Shown here piece after piece: positions 15,612 through 23,363 of a stretch of 60,625 nucleotides of DNA. Numbering within the stretch: position 1 is the first letter of the stretch; the number at the start of each line of letters is the position of its first letter. The notes below the pieces were generated by a model, which saw nothing but the letters and a program-made list of their open reading frames with translations, was not told the origin of the DNA and searched no databases. The stretch is from JBFMFH01 sp040752275 (GTDB taxonomy: Bacteria > Acidobacteriota > Vicinamibacteria > Vicinamibacterales > JAKQTR01). The position numbers and the translations under genes are program-made. The stretch lies in NCBI GenBank assembly GCA_040752275.1, contig JBFMFH010000011.1, positions 1 to 60,625 of the forward strand, given 5' to 3'.

Positions 15612-15743
15612 GACAGGCTACTCCCGCCAATCGTTCTTCGCAACTCTTGCTCGTGGGTCGGTTGGAGTCGGCCTGAGCCAGAAGTACGATTCGCCCCTTG
15701 CTCGACGTCCCGGTGGAGCAGGTAAAACCGGTCGTCTTTCACA
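15612..15743 (-). pseudogene. Remnant of a second HepT gene (5' end only)
   Basis: A GTG at 15743 overlaps the stop of the nucleotidyltransferase remnant (GTGA) and begins VKDDRFYLLHRDVEQG, which resembles the first residues of HepT proteins (KDDRxYLxHI). Homology is lost after about 15 codons and no RX4HXY motif follows. The call rests mainly on gene order and this short similarity. Confidence 0.45.
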
Positions 15744-15958
15744 GCTGTCTGGCCTCAGCGTAGATGTGCTCGCGCAGGTAAGGACTGATTCCGCCGTCCG
15801 TCACGAGATCGACGGGACAGCCCAGCAGCGCGGTCAAGTCGTCCCAGAGTGCGACGATGTCGAGCATCGATCGCCCCGGCTCGACGTCGACCAGCAGGTC
15901 GACGTCGCTGTCTGGTTGGGCCGTGCCCCTTGCATTCGACCGCGGGCGGAGGCGGATG
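15739..15958 (-). pseudogene. Truncated MntA-type nucleotidyltransferase abutting tRNA-Ser
   Basis: The frame reads RSNARGTAQPDSDVDLLVDV, then DIVALWDDLTALLGCPVDLV and ISPYLREHIYAEARQL, followed by TGA (15741-15739, complement). This is a good minimal nucleotidyltransferase from the catalytic loop onward. The N-terminal part (about 30 residues and the start codon) is missing because homology ends at the 3' end of the tRNA-Ser gene. The motif GSX10DXD is RSX10DXD: the glycine is Arg, one base away from a Gly codon. It is likely inactive. Confidence 0.75.
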
Positions 15959-16046
15959 GCGGAGGGAGAGGGATTCGAACCCCCGGTACAGTTTCCCGTA
16001 CAGCGGTTTTCAAGACCGCCGCCTTCGACCGCTCGGCCATCCCTCC
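15957..16046 (-). tRNA. tRNA-Ser(TGA)
   Basis: The complement strand folds as a class II tRNA. The acceptor stem is GGAGGGA/TCCCTCC, with the D-arm sequence TGGCCGAGCGGTCGAAGG. The anticodon loop CTTGAAA in GCGGTCTTGAAAACCGC gives anticodon TGA (reads UCA/UCG). A variable arm TGTACGGGAAACTGTACC and T-loop GGTTCGAATCC complete it. Discriminator G is at 15960 and CCA is encoded at 15959-15957. The long variable arm confirms serine. Confidence 0.96.
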
Positions 16047-16082
16047 GCGATCCTCGGATTATACCGCCGTGGCCCCGCCGGG

Positions 16083-16244
16083 CTAGACGTCTTGAAGGCC
16101 AAGATCCGTTGCAGATGAGTCGCGTTTCACTCCGGCCTTCAAGAGGTCTACGCCCCGCCGCAGGCGGGGCATAGCCAACACTGTGATCCAGCGAGGCGGA
16201 GCCGCCCCCACACGCCTCGGCGGTCTGAGGCGCAGCCTCGCTGG
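16083..16244. repeat. Composite hairpin repeat, copy B
   Basis: This is a full-length copy of the element at 9093-9256. The long stem has one mismatch (GACGTC versus GAGGTC on the right arm, 16134-16149) and the inner CTCAT/ATGAG hairpin is partly lost. The GCCCCGCC-GCA-GGCGGGGC hairpin and the AGCGAGGC...GCCTCGCT pair are conserved. It lies upstream of the tRNA-Ser gene and downstream of the TMTC-like gene. Confidence 0.9.
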
Positions 16245-16355
16245 TTCGTCATGGCATGCGTCAACCCCGGCGCCGCGCTCCGGCGCGGTTGCGGAAGGGA
16301 TTCACGACCTCGACGCCGTCGAACCGGCGGCCTTCTTGAAGGTCTTCGCTGTCAG

Positions 16356-16453
16356 GGACAGGCGACGGGCGACAGGCGACGGGCGACAGTGCGGCTGCGG
16401 GCGGCAGGCCGCAGCGAGGGAGCAGGCGACAGGCGGCAGGCATCAGGCGTCAG
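16356..16453. repeat. GGCGACA-type short tandem repeat
   Basis: Imperfect 8-9 base units (ggcgacggg, ggcgacagg, ggcggcagg, catcaggcgtcagg) fill most of the gap before the TMTC-like gene's 3' end. The rest of 16245-16480 shows no gene. The same family occurs at 18541-18597, 51738-51770 and 52018-52054. Confidence 0.8.
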
Positions 16454-16480
16454 GGGTGGAGACGCGGGCGGGCAGCAGTG

Positions 16481-18499
16481 CTATCGGGTGTAATGCTGCA
16501 CCCGGTACTCCAGTTCGCGGATGAGAGCGGGGTTCGCGTTCTGCTCGCGTGCGAGCTGAAGAGCCTCGCGCGCCGTGCCGGCCGCCTGGGGGACGCGCCC
16601 GGATTCGGCCTGCGCCAGCGCGAGCGCGGCCAGCGCCATGACGTGGCGTCGTGATGTCAGGGCCACGGCACGCTCCGCCAGCCCAAGGGCCTTGCCTCCG
16701 TCGCGCACGGACGGGTCGCGAGAGTCGGCCAGCATCATGGCCAGCCGAACGAGGAGGTCAGGATCGCCTCCCATTCCCGAAAGGGCTCGCTCCAGGTTTG
16801 CGACGGCCAGCGCGTCCTGTCCCTGCGCGGCGTAGATCTCACCGAGCATTCGATAGGCTCCTGGATCGTCCGGCAAGTTCGCCGCCGCCCGCTCGACGTG
16901 CGGGATGGCCTCGTCGAACTTGCGCTGCTGCGCCAACGCGGCGCCAAGCCGTAGGCGGGCCATCGGATCGTCGGGCGCCAGCGTCACCGCCACCCGCAAC
17001 TGGGCCTCCGCCTCCGCCACCTTGCCGGCGCTGAGCAGGACACTGCCGTAGAGCACCCGCGGGCGCGGGAAATCGGGGCGCTTGGCCACGGTGTCCCGCC
17101 AGAGCGTCTCGCTGCTCCAATAGGCCTCGTTCCGGGCTCGTGTCTCGACCGCCGCCGCTGCGACGACCACGACGGTCGCGGCCAGCGCCGCGACGGCACC
17201 CATACGCCCCCCCACGTTCAATCGCCGGGCCGCAACGACCGCGCTCAGGACAATCAGTGCCACAACGGCCGCCAGCGGCAAGTACATCCGGTGCTCGGCC
17301 GCGACCTCCGTGACAATCGGCAGGACGCTCGACGAGGGCGCGAGAATCAGGAAGAACCACACCCCCAGGAACGCCACCGGCCAGCGCCGGATCACGCCCG
17401 CAGCCGTCACGACGACCAGTGCCGACAGCACGAGGGCCTGCGGCCACACATACGACAGCGTCTCGGCCAGCGGCCAGTCGTACAGGAATACGAGCGACGT
17501 CGGCACGAAGGCCTGCCCGAGGTAGTGCACCACGACGTCAGACTGTGTCAGCAGGTACCGCCACGCCGTCGGGGCGGCGAGGCTCAGCGACGGCCCGCGC
17601 CGCTCCCCAAGGACCAGGAGAGCGAGGATCACCCACGTGGCTGCCAGCCCGGCGAACAGCACGGCTGGGTGCGATCGTCTGTCTCGAGCCGTGCCGAGGC
17701 GCCTGACGCGCGTGAACAGCCACATCCAAGCGGCCACAACCACTGGCGCGCTCACCATCGTTTCCTTGGTCGCCATCCCAAGCCCGCAACTCGCGATGGC
17801 AGCGGCGGTCCATGTCTGTGCGCGTTTCCCCTCTGAGGCGCGAATCGCACAGTAGAGCGTGAGCAGGAAGAGCAGTCCCATCAACGATTCGACGCGCTGC
17901 ACGATGTAGGTCACGGCCGCCGACGTCAGGGGGTGCGTCACCCAGACGAGGGCGATGGCGCCTGCCATCCAGAGCGCTGAGTGTTCGAAGTGCGACCTGA
18001 GACGCTCGCTCAGCAGTGTCCGGCGGACGATGCCGAAGAGCACAAGGGCCGCTGCCAGGTGGATCAGGAGATTGCCGGCGTGATAGCCGCGGGCATTGCG
18101 GCGCAGGCGGGCCGCCGTATCGGGCGCACCTGGACGGGAGCCAGGACCGTTGGTCTCGAACACGTTGCGCACCTCCGGCGGCGCCAGTGCGTAGTTGATC
18201 GCGAGCGACAGGTTCGCGACCGGACGTCCGGCCACGGTCGAGGCCGTCGGCGGGGCGAGTGGCGCCGAGAGTGGCCACAGCGTTCTGATCGTCGGATTCC
18301 GCGCGATTGCCCGCACATCGTCCAGCACGAAGACGCCGTCGAAGCTGGTCGCGTAGGCCCAGGTGCCAGCGGCGACGATGACAACGGCGATGACCGGAAC
18401 CAGCCAGATGGTTGCCCGTGGCCTGGCGATCGCAGCGGTGCCGGCGACCAAACGGGAGTCACCCGAAGTTCTTCGCGCCGATGCAGAACGTCTCTTCGC
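16481..18499 (-). CDS. TMTC-like membrane glycosyltransferase with TPR domain
   Basis: This protein of about 672 residues has around nine to ten transmembrane segments in the first two thirds, then five or six tetratricopeptide repeats to the C-terminus (for example LLSAGKVAEAEAQLRVAVTL). The loop after TM1 (TSFDGVFVLDDVRAIARN) carries the DD motif of GT-C/TMTC (DUF1736) proteins; eukaryotic members are O-mannosyltransferases. The frame is open to TTG 18535, but that start would place the conserved hairpin at 18513-18531 inside the gene. GTG 18499 is therefore preferred. Neither has a clear ribosome-binding site. Substrate is unknown. Confidence 0.8.
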   Translation of the reverse strand, partial: AKRRSASARRTSGDSRLVAGTAAIARPRATIWLVPVIAVVIVAAGTWAYATSFDGVFVLDDVRAIARNPTIRTLWPLSAPLAPPTASTVAGRPVANLSLAINYALAPPEVRNVFETNGPGSRPGAPDTAARLRRNARGYHAGNLLIHLAAALVLFGIVRRTLLSERLRSHFEHSALWMAGAIALVWVTHPLTSAAVTYIVQRVESLMGLLFLLTLYCAIRASEGKRAQTWTAAAIASCGLGMATKETMVSAPVVVAAWMWLFTRVRRLGTARDRRSHPAVLFAGLAATWVILALLVLGERRGPSLSLAAPTAWRYLLTQSDVVVHYLGQAFVPTSLVFLYDWPLAETLSYVWPQALVLSALVVVTAAGVIRRWPVAFLGVWFFLILAPSSSVLPIVTEVAAEHRMYLPLAAVVALIVLSAVVAARRLNVGGRMGAVAALAATVVVVAAAAVETRARNEAYWSSETLWRDTVAKRPDFPRPRVLYGSVLLSAGKVAEAEAQLRVAVTLAPDDPMARLRLGAALAQQRKFDEAIPHVERAAANLPDDPGAYRMLGEIYAAQGQDALAVANLERALSGMGGDPDLLVRLAMMLADSRDPSVRDGGKALGLAERAVALTSRRHVMALAALALAQAESGRVPQAAGTAREALQLAREQNANPALIRELEYRVQHYTR

Positions 18500-18512
18500 C
18501 ACAGGAAAACCG

Positions 18513-18531
18513 GTCGGCCGATCAGGCCGAC
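18513..18531. repeat. REP-like hairpin, copy 1
   Basis: The sequence GTCGGCCGATCAGGCCGAC forms a 7-bp stem with a GATCA loop. Copies 2 (46052-46070) and 3 (51989-52007) keep the fold; copy 2 has a compensatory T-A to C-G change. Copies 1 and 3 share the flank GAAAACC on the left, and both are followed by GGCGACA-type short repeats. Confidence 0.8.
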
Positions 18532-18540
18532 TCAACCCTA

Positions 18541-18597
18541 GCCCTGTCGCCCGTCGCCTAGCGCCCGTCGCCTAGCGCCTGTCGCCTGTCGCCTGTG
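18541..18597. repeat. Short tandem repeat encoding the SerRS C-terminal tail
   Basis: Units of the type gtcgcctgtcgcctagcgcc repeat about six times. On the complement they encode the last residues of seryl-tRNA synthetase (GDRRQALGDGR) and its TAG stop. Confidence 0.8.
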
Positions 18598-19871
18598 ATC
18601 GTGCTGAGCCCTCCCATGTACGGCCGCAGCACCTCGGGCACCACCACCGAGCCATCGCGCTGCTGGAAGAGCTCGAGCAGGGCCAGGGCCGTGCGCCCGA
18701 CGGCGAGGCCCGATCCATTCAGCGTGTGCACGAACTCGGCCTTGCCCGTGCCGTCGGGCCGGAACTTGATGTTGGCGCGCCGCGCCTGAAAGGCCATGGT
18801 GTTCGAGCACGACGAGATTTCCCGATACAGGTTCTGGCTCGGCACCCACACTTCGATGTCGTAGGTCTTCGCCGACGCGAAGCCCATGTCGCCCGTGCAC
18901 AGCTGCACCGTGCGGTACGGCATCCCCAGGCGCCGCAGTACTTCCTCGGCGTCCGCCGTCAGACGCTCCAGTTCATCGAACGACTGGTCGGGCGTTGTGA
19001 AGCTCATCAGCTCGACTTTGTGGAACTGGTGCTGGCGGATGAGGCCGCGCACGTCCTGGCCGTGCGAGCCGGCCTCGCTGCGGAAGCATGGCGTGTAGGC
19101 CACGTAGCGGATGGGGAGGCGCCGCCCGTCCAGAATCTCCTCCCTGTGCAGGTTCGTTAAGGGCACCTCTGCGGTCGGCACGAGATAGAGATCCCAGTCG
19201 CCTGCGACCTTGAAGAGGTCGGCCTCGAACTTCGGCAGGTTGCCCGTTCCCTGGAGTGCGGCCGCGCTGACCAGGAACGGCGGATCCACCTCGGTGTACC
19301 CGTGCTCGCGTGTGTGCAGATCGAGCATGAAGTTGATCAGCGCGCGCATTAGGCGGGCGCCGTGGTGCATCAGTACCGAGAAGCGAGCACCGGACATCCG
19401 TGCGGCGCGCTCGAAGTCGACGAGGCCCAGATCGACCCCGATGTCCCAGTGCGCCTTCGGCGTGAAGTCGAAGATTGGCGGATCGCCCCACCGTCGCACT
19501 TCCTGGTTGTCCCCGGCACCGGTCCCGGCCGGCACGCCTTCGTGGGGCAGGTTGGGGATGGTCAGCAGGATATCCCGGCGCTGCTGCTCGATGACCTCGA
19601 GTTGCTCCTCGACCTGCTTGATCTGCTGGCCGCGTGCCTTGTTGGCGGCGAACAGGTGTGTCGGATCCTGCCCCGCCTTCTTGGCGCGGGCGACCTCGGC
19701 GCTGGCTTCGTTCTGCTGCCGCTTGAGTGTCTCGACCTCCGGAATGAGCCGGCGACGCTGGGCATCGAGGGCCGCCAGGGCATCGAGTTCGGCCTGCATC
19801 GGCATCCCGCGCAGGGCGAGCTTTTCCCGTACGGTATCGAGGTGGTCGCGCACGAATGTCGGGTCGAGCAT
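18558..19871 (-). CDS. serS: Seryl-tRNA synthetase
   Basis: This 437-residue class II aminoacyl-tRNA synthetase charges tRNA-Ser, whose TGA isoacceptor gene is 2.5 kb away. An N-terminal coiled-coil arm covers about residues 30-110. Motif 2 is CFRSEAGSHGQDVRGLIRQH, and motif 3 is NGSGLAVGRTALALLE. The C-terminus after MGGLSTIT (GDRRQALGDGR) is encoded by a short tandem repeat and is not part of the family fold. ATG 19871 gives the standard N-terminus MLDPTFVRDH. It is divergent from galU, 60 bases apart. Confidence 0.96.
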   Translation of the reverse strand: MLDPTFVRDHLDTVREKLALRGMPMQAELDALAALDAQRRRLIPEVETLKRQQNEASAEVARAKKAGQDPTHLFAANKARGQQIKQVEEQLEVIEQQRRDILLTIPNLPHEGVPAGTGAGDNQEVRRWGDPPIFDFTPKAHWDIGVDLGLVDFERAARMSGARFSVLMHHGARLMRALINFMLDLHTREHGYTEVDPPFLVSAAALQGTGNLPKFEADLFKVAGDWDLYLVPTAEVPLTNLHREEILDGRRLPIRYVAYTPCFRSEAGSHGQDVRGLIRQHQFHKVELMSFTTPDQSFDELERLTADAEEVLRRLGMPYRTVQLCTGDMGFASAKTYDIEVWVPSQNLYREISSCSNTMAFQARRANIKFRPDGTGKAEFVHTLNGSGLAVGRTALALLELFQQRDGSVVVPEVLRPYMGGLSTITGDRRQALGDGR

Positions 19872-19931
19872 AGGTGTTCGATCGTATATCCAAAGCCGGG
19901 CGGCTGCGATAGGATCAGCCGAGGAGGAACG

Positions 19932-20801
19932 ATGGCTGCGAAGGTCCGCAAGGTGGTCTTTCCGGTGGCCGGCCTCGGCACGCGGTTCCTGCCCGCGACC
20001 AAGGCCCAGCCCAAGGAAATGCTGCCGCTGGTGGACAAGCCGATCATCCAGTACGGCGTCGAAGAAGCCCTCGCCTCCGGCATCAACAACCTGATCCTCG
20101 TGACCGGCCGGGGAAAGAACGCCATCGAGGACCACTTCGACGTGTCGGTCGAGCTCGAGACGTTCCTCGAGGCGCGTGACAAGATCGACCAGCTCCAGGA
20201 GGTCAGGAAGATCTCGAACCTCATCAAGGTGGCGTACGTCCGCCAGGGCGAGCCCCTCGGCCTCGGCCATGCCGTCCTCGTGACGCGCGAGCTCGTGGGC
20301 GACGAGCCCTTCGCCGTCATCCTCGGCGACGACGTGATCGACGCGGACCCTGCAGGACTGAAGCAGATGATCGACGTCTTCGATCAAGTGAACAGTCCCG
20401 TCCTGGCTGTCGAGCGGGTCCCCTGGGAGCGCGTGTCGGCCTACGGCGTCGTGTCCATCGAGAGCGAACAGAACGGGTTCTACAAGATCAAGGACCTTGT
20501 CGAGAAGCCACCTCCGGGCGAGGCGCCGTCGAACCTTGCCATCATCGGCCGCTACATCCTGACGCCGGACGTCTTCGATGAGTTGGCCGGGACGCGCACG
20601 GATCGCACGGGGGAGATTCAGCTCACCAACGGCCTGCGGAAGCTCATCCAGAGGCGACCGATCTACGCGTATGAGATCAAGGGCGTCCGCCACGACACGG
20701 GCAACAAGCTGGGCTACCTGAAAGCGACGGTGTACTTCGCCCTCAAGCGGCCGGATCTCGCCGGACCGTTCGCGGAATACCTCCGCGGCCTCGAGTTCTA
20801 G
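19932..20801 (+). CDS. galU: UTP--glucose-1-phosphate uridylyltransferase
   Basis: This 289-residue nucleotidyltransferase makes UDP-glucose from glucose-1-phosphate and UTP, a precursor for LPS and polysaccharides. The nucleotide-binding motif GLGTRFLPATKAQPKEMLP begins near residue 14. Other GalU landmarks are GLGHAVL, ILGDDVI, the base of the active site VEKPPPGEAPSNLAIIGRYIL and GEIQLTNGL. ATG 19932 is preceded by a strong GAGGAGGA site. It stands at the edge of the LPS locus. Confidence 0.95.
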   Translation: MAAKVRKVVFPVAGLGTRFLPATKAQPKEMLPLVDKPIIQYGVEEALASGINNLILVTGRGKNAIEDHFDVSVELETFLEARDKIDQLQEVRKISNLIKVAYVRQGEPLGLGHAVLVTRELVGDEPFAVILGDDVIDADPAGLKQMIDVFDQVNSPVLAVERVPWERVSAYGVVSIESEQNGFYKIKDLVEKPPPGEAPSNLAIIGRYILTPDVFDELAGTRTDRTGEIQLTNGLRKLIQRRPIYAYEIKGVRHDTGNKLGYLKATVYFALKRPDLAGPFAEYLRGLEF

Positions 20802-20827
20802 TTCTGGCTACTCGGGCGTGACCGCCA

Positions 20828-21481
20828 TCAGTTGTGGACGAACAACACGCGGTCGATCTTCTCGATCGCGAAGGGTCGGTGCTGGCGGTACGCCTTGACC
20901 TCTTCGATGAATGCCGCGTCTGCCTCATTGTGGCGGTGGTTGAACCCGACTGCTCTGGCGATATCGGTTCGCGTCACAAAGGCCCCCAGATCGCACTGGC
21001 AGGATTCGAACCTGGTCCTGAAGTAACCATACGGGCCCGGCGGCACGTTCTCCTCACGGGCGTGGCTGTGCAGCATGTCGAAGAAGACCACCCCAACGTC
21101 AGGATCGTCGAAGGGCGGCAGGGCCGTCTCGACGAAGATCGGCACGTAGTAGTTGTCGGCGTTCGTGAACAAGACGAGTGGACTCGAGACGATCGTGGCC
21201 AGCGCGAAGGCTCGTGGACTGTGGCCCCAGTCGTGATGACGGACGGGCGTCTCGGCGTAGAGGATGTCCAGACCAGTCCACCGCCGCAGGAGGTTCACTC
21301 TCTTGCGTGAGGCGGTGGACGGACCATCGTGTACGATGACGACCCGAAAGTCGTTGCGGCTCTGTACGGCGAGTGAACTGAGCAATGTATCGATCCAGAA
21401 CGGCTGCTCGTAGGTCGACACGACAATGTCCAGGCGACAGGAAGTGCCGCGCTGGTGCGAGTGAACGGATCGCATGGTCAT
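20828..21481 (-). CDS. Family 2 glycosyltransferase, short
   Basis: This 217-residue GT-A fold protein begins DIVVSTYEQPFWIDTLLSSL and has VVIVHDGPS and LFTNADNYYVP (a DxD-like NAD). It lacks membrane segments and is shorter than usual GT2 enzymes. ATG 21481 overlaps the stop of the upstream aldolase gene (ATGA), supporting this start over ATG 21475. It is the last gene of the seven-gene minus operon that begins at 28193. Confidence 0.82.
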   Translation of the reverse strand: MTMRSVHSHQRGTSCRLDIVVSTYEQPFWIDTLLSSLAVQSRNDFRVVIVHDGPSTASRKRVNLLRRWTGLDILYAETPVRHHDWGHSPRAFALATIVSSPLVLFTNADNYYVPIFVETALPPFDDPDVGVVFFDMLHSHAREENVPPGPYGYFRTRFESCQCDLGAFVTRTDIARAVGFNHRHNEADAAFIEEVKAYRQHRPFAIEKIDRVLFVHN

Positions 21482-22326
21482 GCCCGGCTCCGCTGGCCGC
21501 CAGCCTTCTCCTGGGCCACGATCAACGAGGAAACCGCGGTCATCAGCGCCACCGTCGCCCGCTGCAGTTCATCCTCAGGCTGCCTGGCCCAGAACGTCAG
21601 ACGCTGGCGAGTGATGCGCACCTCGTCCTGAAGATCCAGCCTCGCCTGGTCCGGCGTGACAAATACCCTCGAAATGAGGGCTCGTGTGGCCCGTAGCCTC
21701 GGGTACTGCGCGTACACGAGGTCGGGCGGGATGGGAAGCGACGAGTCACCAAGCCGACCGACACCGCCGAACCCGAAGGGCAAGCCGGCATCCACGACGA
21801 CGCGCGCGATATTGGTGAGGAAGTCGGACACCAGCACTTCGAAATGGCTCGCGAGACCCAGACCCAGGGACATATCGTTCAGACCAACATGAATCTCCGA
21901 GACACCTTCGAGTTTCACGAGTTCGCGGATCCGGATCCCGGCCGCCGGCGTCTCGACCAACAATGAGACTTCGGCTCGTCCGTCGACGAGCTCGACGAAC
22001 CGTGCCGCCTCCGCCACCGTGGTGAACATCGGAAGCATCAGGACGCGGGCTCCCATGGTCAGGCAGCGACTCACCTCCTCGGGCAAACCTTCGTGCATGG
22101 GATTCGTCCGCACGAACAACCTCCCGTGCTTCACAGCCTCGCCAACCGAGTGGAGTTGCTCCAGGCGATGGTCGGACACCCAGGACTTCCGCCCCGGCTG
22201 TCGCTGCGCCTTGCCGATCCGCTCGAGGTCGAGGCCGATCCTGTCGACGCCGGCTCGATCGGCCCGTGCCGCCAACGCCGGATCGTTCGTGAAGAGCGTG
22301 AACTGCACCGTATCGCCAAACGTCAT
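21478..22326 (-). CDS. HpcH/HpaI aldolase/citrate lyase family protein
   Basis: This 282-residue TIM-barrel protein of the HpcH/HpaI family performs retro-aldol or lyase reactions on 2-keto or acyl-CoA substrates in this superfamily. Expected metal ligands are visible: Glu in SLLVETPAAGIRIRELV and Asp in EIHVGLNDMSLGLG. VRTNPMHEG and GARVLMLPMFTTVAEA also fit. It lies 8 bases after a dehydrogenase-like gene and overlaps a GT2 gene, so it may make or modify a sugar-acid or acyl substituent of the polysaccharide. The substrate is unknown. Confidence 0.85.
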   Translation of the reverse strand: MTFGDTVQFTLFTNDPALAARADRAGVDRIGLDLERIGKAQRQPGRKSWVSDHRLEQLHSVGEAVKHGRLFVRTNPMHEGLPEEVSRCLTMGARVLMLPMFTTVAEAARFVELVDGRAEVSLLVETPAAGIRIRELVKLEGVSEIHVGLNDMSLGLGLASHFEVLVSDFLTNIARVVVDAGLPFGFGGVGRLGDSSLPIPPDLVYAQYPRLRATRALISRVFVTPDQARLDLQDEVRITRQRLTFWARQPEDELQRATVALMTAVSSLIVAQEKAGGQRSRA

Positions 22327-22334
22327 CGGAGGCC

Positions 22335-23294
22335 TCAGTCCGCTCCCCGCATGGGCCACGGCCGCACCACGTGCAACAGCGGAGCCCCGGAGAGGAAGCG
22401 AAACACCTGTTCTTCGATAAAGCGCTCGAGCGTGGCCTGGCGATCGGGCGTGAACACGGCGTTCTTGGGTGTGATGAGCAACCGCGGCGTACTCCAGAAC
22501 GATGAGCCCGGATCGACCGGCACTGGATCCAGGACGTCGAGCGCCGCGCCGCCCAGATGGCCCGCGCGCAACGTCCGCTCCAGTGCGTCTTGGTCCACCG
22601 AGATCCCCTGGCCGACGTTCACAAGCACCGCGTGCGGGGGCATAGCGCAAAGGACGTCTTCGTCGACGAGATGGCAATTGCCCGGGGACGCGGAGACAGC
22701 CAGAACGCACAGGTCCGTGCGCCCCAGCGCCTGCCGCCAGGTTGACGGGTCATACACCTCGTCGACCAGGCGATCGCCGGGCCCCGGCTGGCGGCGCACG
22801 CCAATCAGCCTCGACACCAGGGGCTGCAACCTCCGCGCGACCGCTTGCCCGACCAGTCCAAGCCCGACGATCATGGCCGTCTCGGGCCAGGGGAGCGTCG
22901 CCGGCCTCGGTCCCCACTGCCCCGCCGCCTGCAGGCGAAGCGACTCCGGAAGCCCCCGGACGAGCGCGAGTGCGAGGGCAACGGCATGCAAGGCAACGGT
23001 GTCCGCAAAGATGGGACACCGGGTCAGTTCGATGCCGCGGGCCCGCAACTCCGCGCCAGGGAGGTGGCCGGTGCCGGCAGCCGTCGACTGGACCCACCGC
23101 AGGCGGCTTGCATGGGGCAAGGCCTGGCGGAGGTAGCGATGTCCGAGAAAGGCATCTGCGTCGCCTGCCAACGCGACGGCCGCTTCTTCCGAATCCGCGA
23201 CTGCGACACCGACGCCCGCGCCCGCCCCGGCCAGCCGTTTCAGGTGCAGCGGGGTTGGCGCGTCGTTGCTGTACATGATCACGAAGTTCGCCAT
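22335..23294 (-). CDS. D-isomer 2-hydroxyacid dehydrogenase-family protein lacking catalytic residues
   Basis: This 319-residue protein has the family's two-domain fold and an NAD(P) motif (MIVGLGLVGQAVARRL, residues 141-156). All three catalytic positions are changed. The Arg in the NxGRG/NxARG motif is Gln229 (VNVGQGISVD). The Glu of DVxxxEP is Val258 (DVLDPVPVD). The His of TPH is Lys277 (ITPKNAVFTP). Nucleotide binding is probably retained, but ordinary hydride transfer to a 2-keto acid is unlikely. It may be a pseudoenzyme or have a different reaction. The aldolase follows 8 bases later. Confidence 0.85.
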   Translation of the reverse strand: MANFVIMYSNDAPTPLHLKRLAGAGAGVGVAVADSEEAAVALAGDADAFLGHRYLRQALPHASRLRWVQSTAAGTGHLPGAELRARGIELTRCPIFADTVALHAVALALALVRGLPESLRLQAAGQWGPRPATLPWPETAMIVGLGLVGQAVARRLQPLVSRLIGVRRQPGPGDRLVDEVYDPSTWRQALGRTDLCVLAVSASPGNCHLVDEDVLCAMPPHAVLVNVGQGISVDQDALERTLRAGHLGGAALDVLDPVPVDPGSSFWSTPRLLITPKNAVFTPDRQATLERFIEEQVFRFLSGAPLLHVVRPWPMRGAD

Positions 23295-23363
23295 GCGCCG
23301 TCGCCTTGTGTCGAAGCTGTGTCGCCCCGCCCGCTCACCGAGAGGTTCCCGTGCGCTCGAGAT

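Noticed and set aside
15834..16118. Small open frames on both strands across the tRNA-Ser gene
   Set aside because: They are translations of tRNA sequence and do not resemble proteins.
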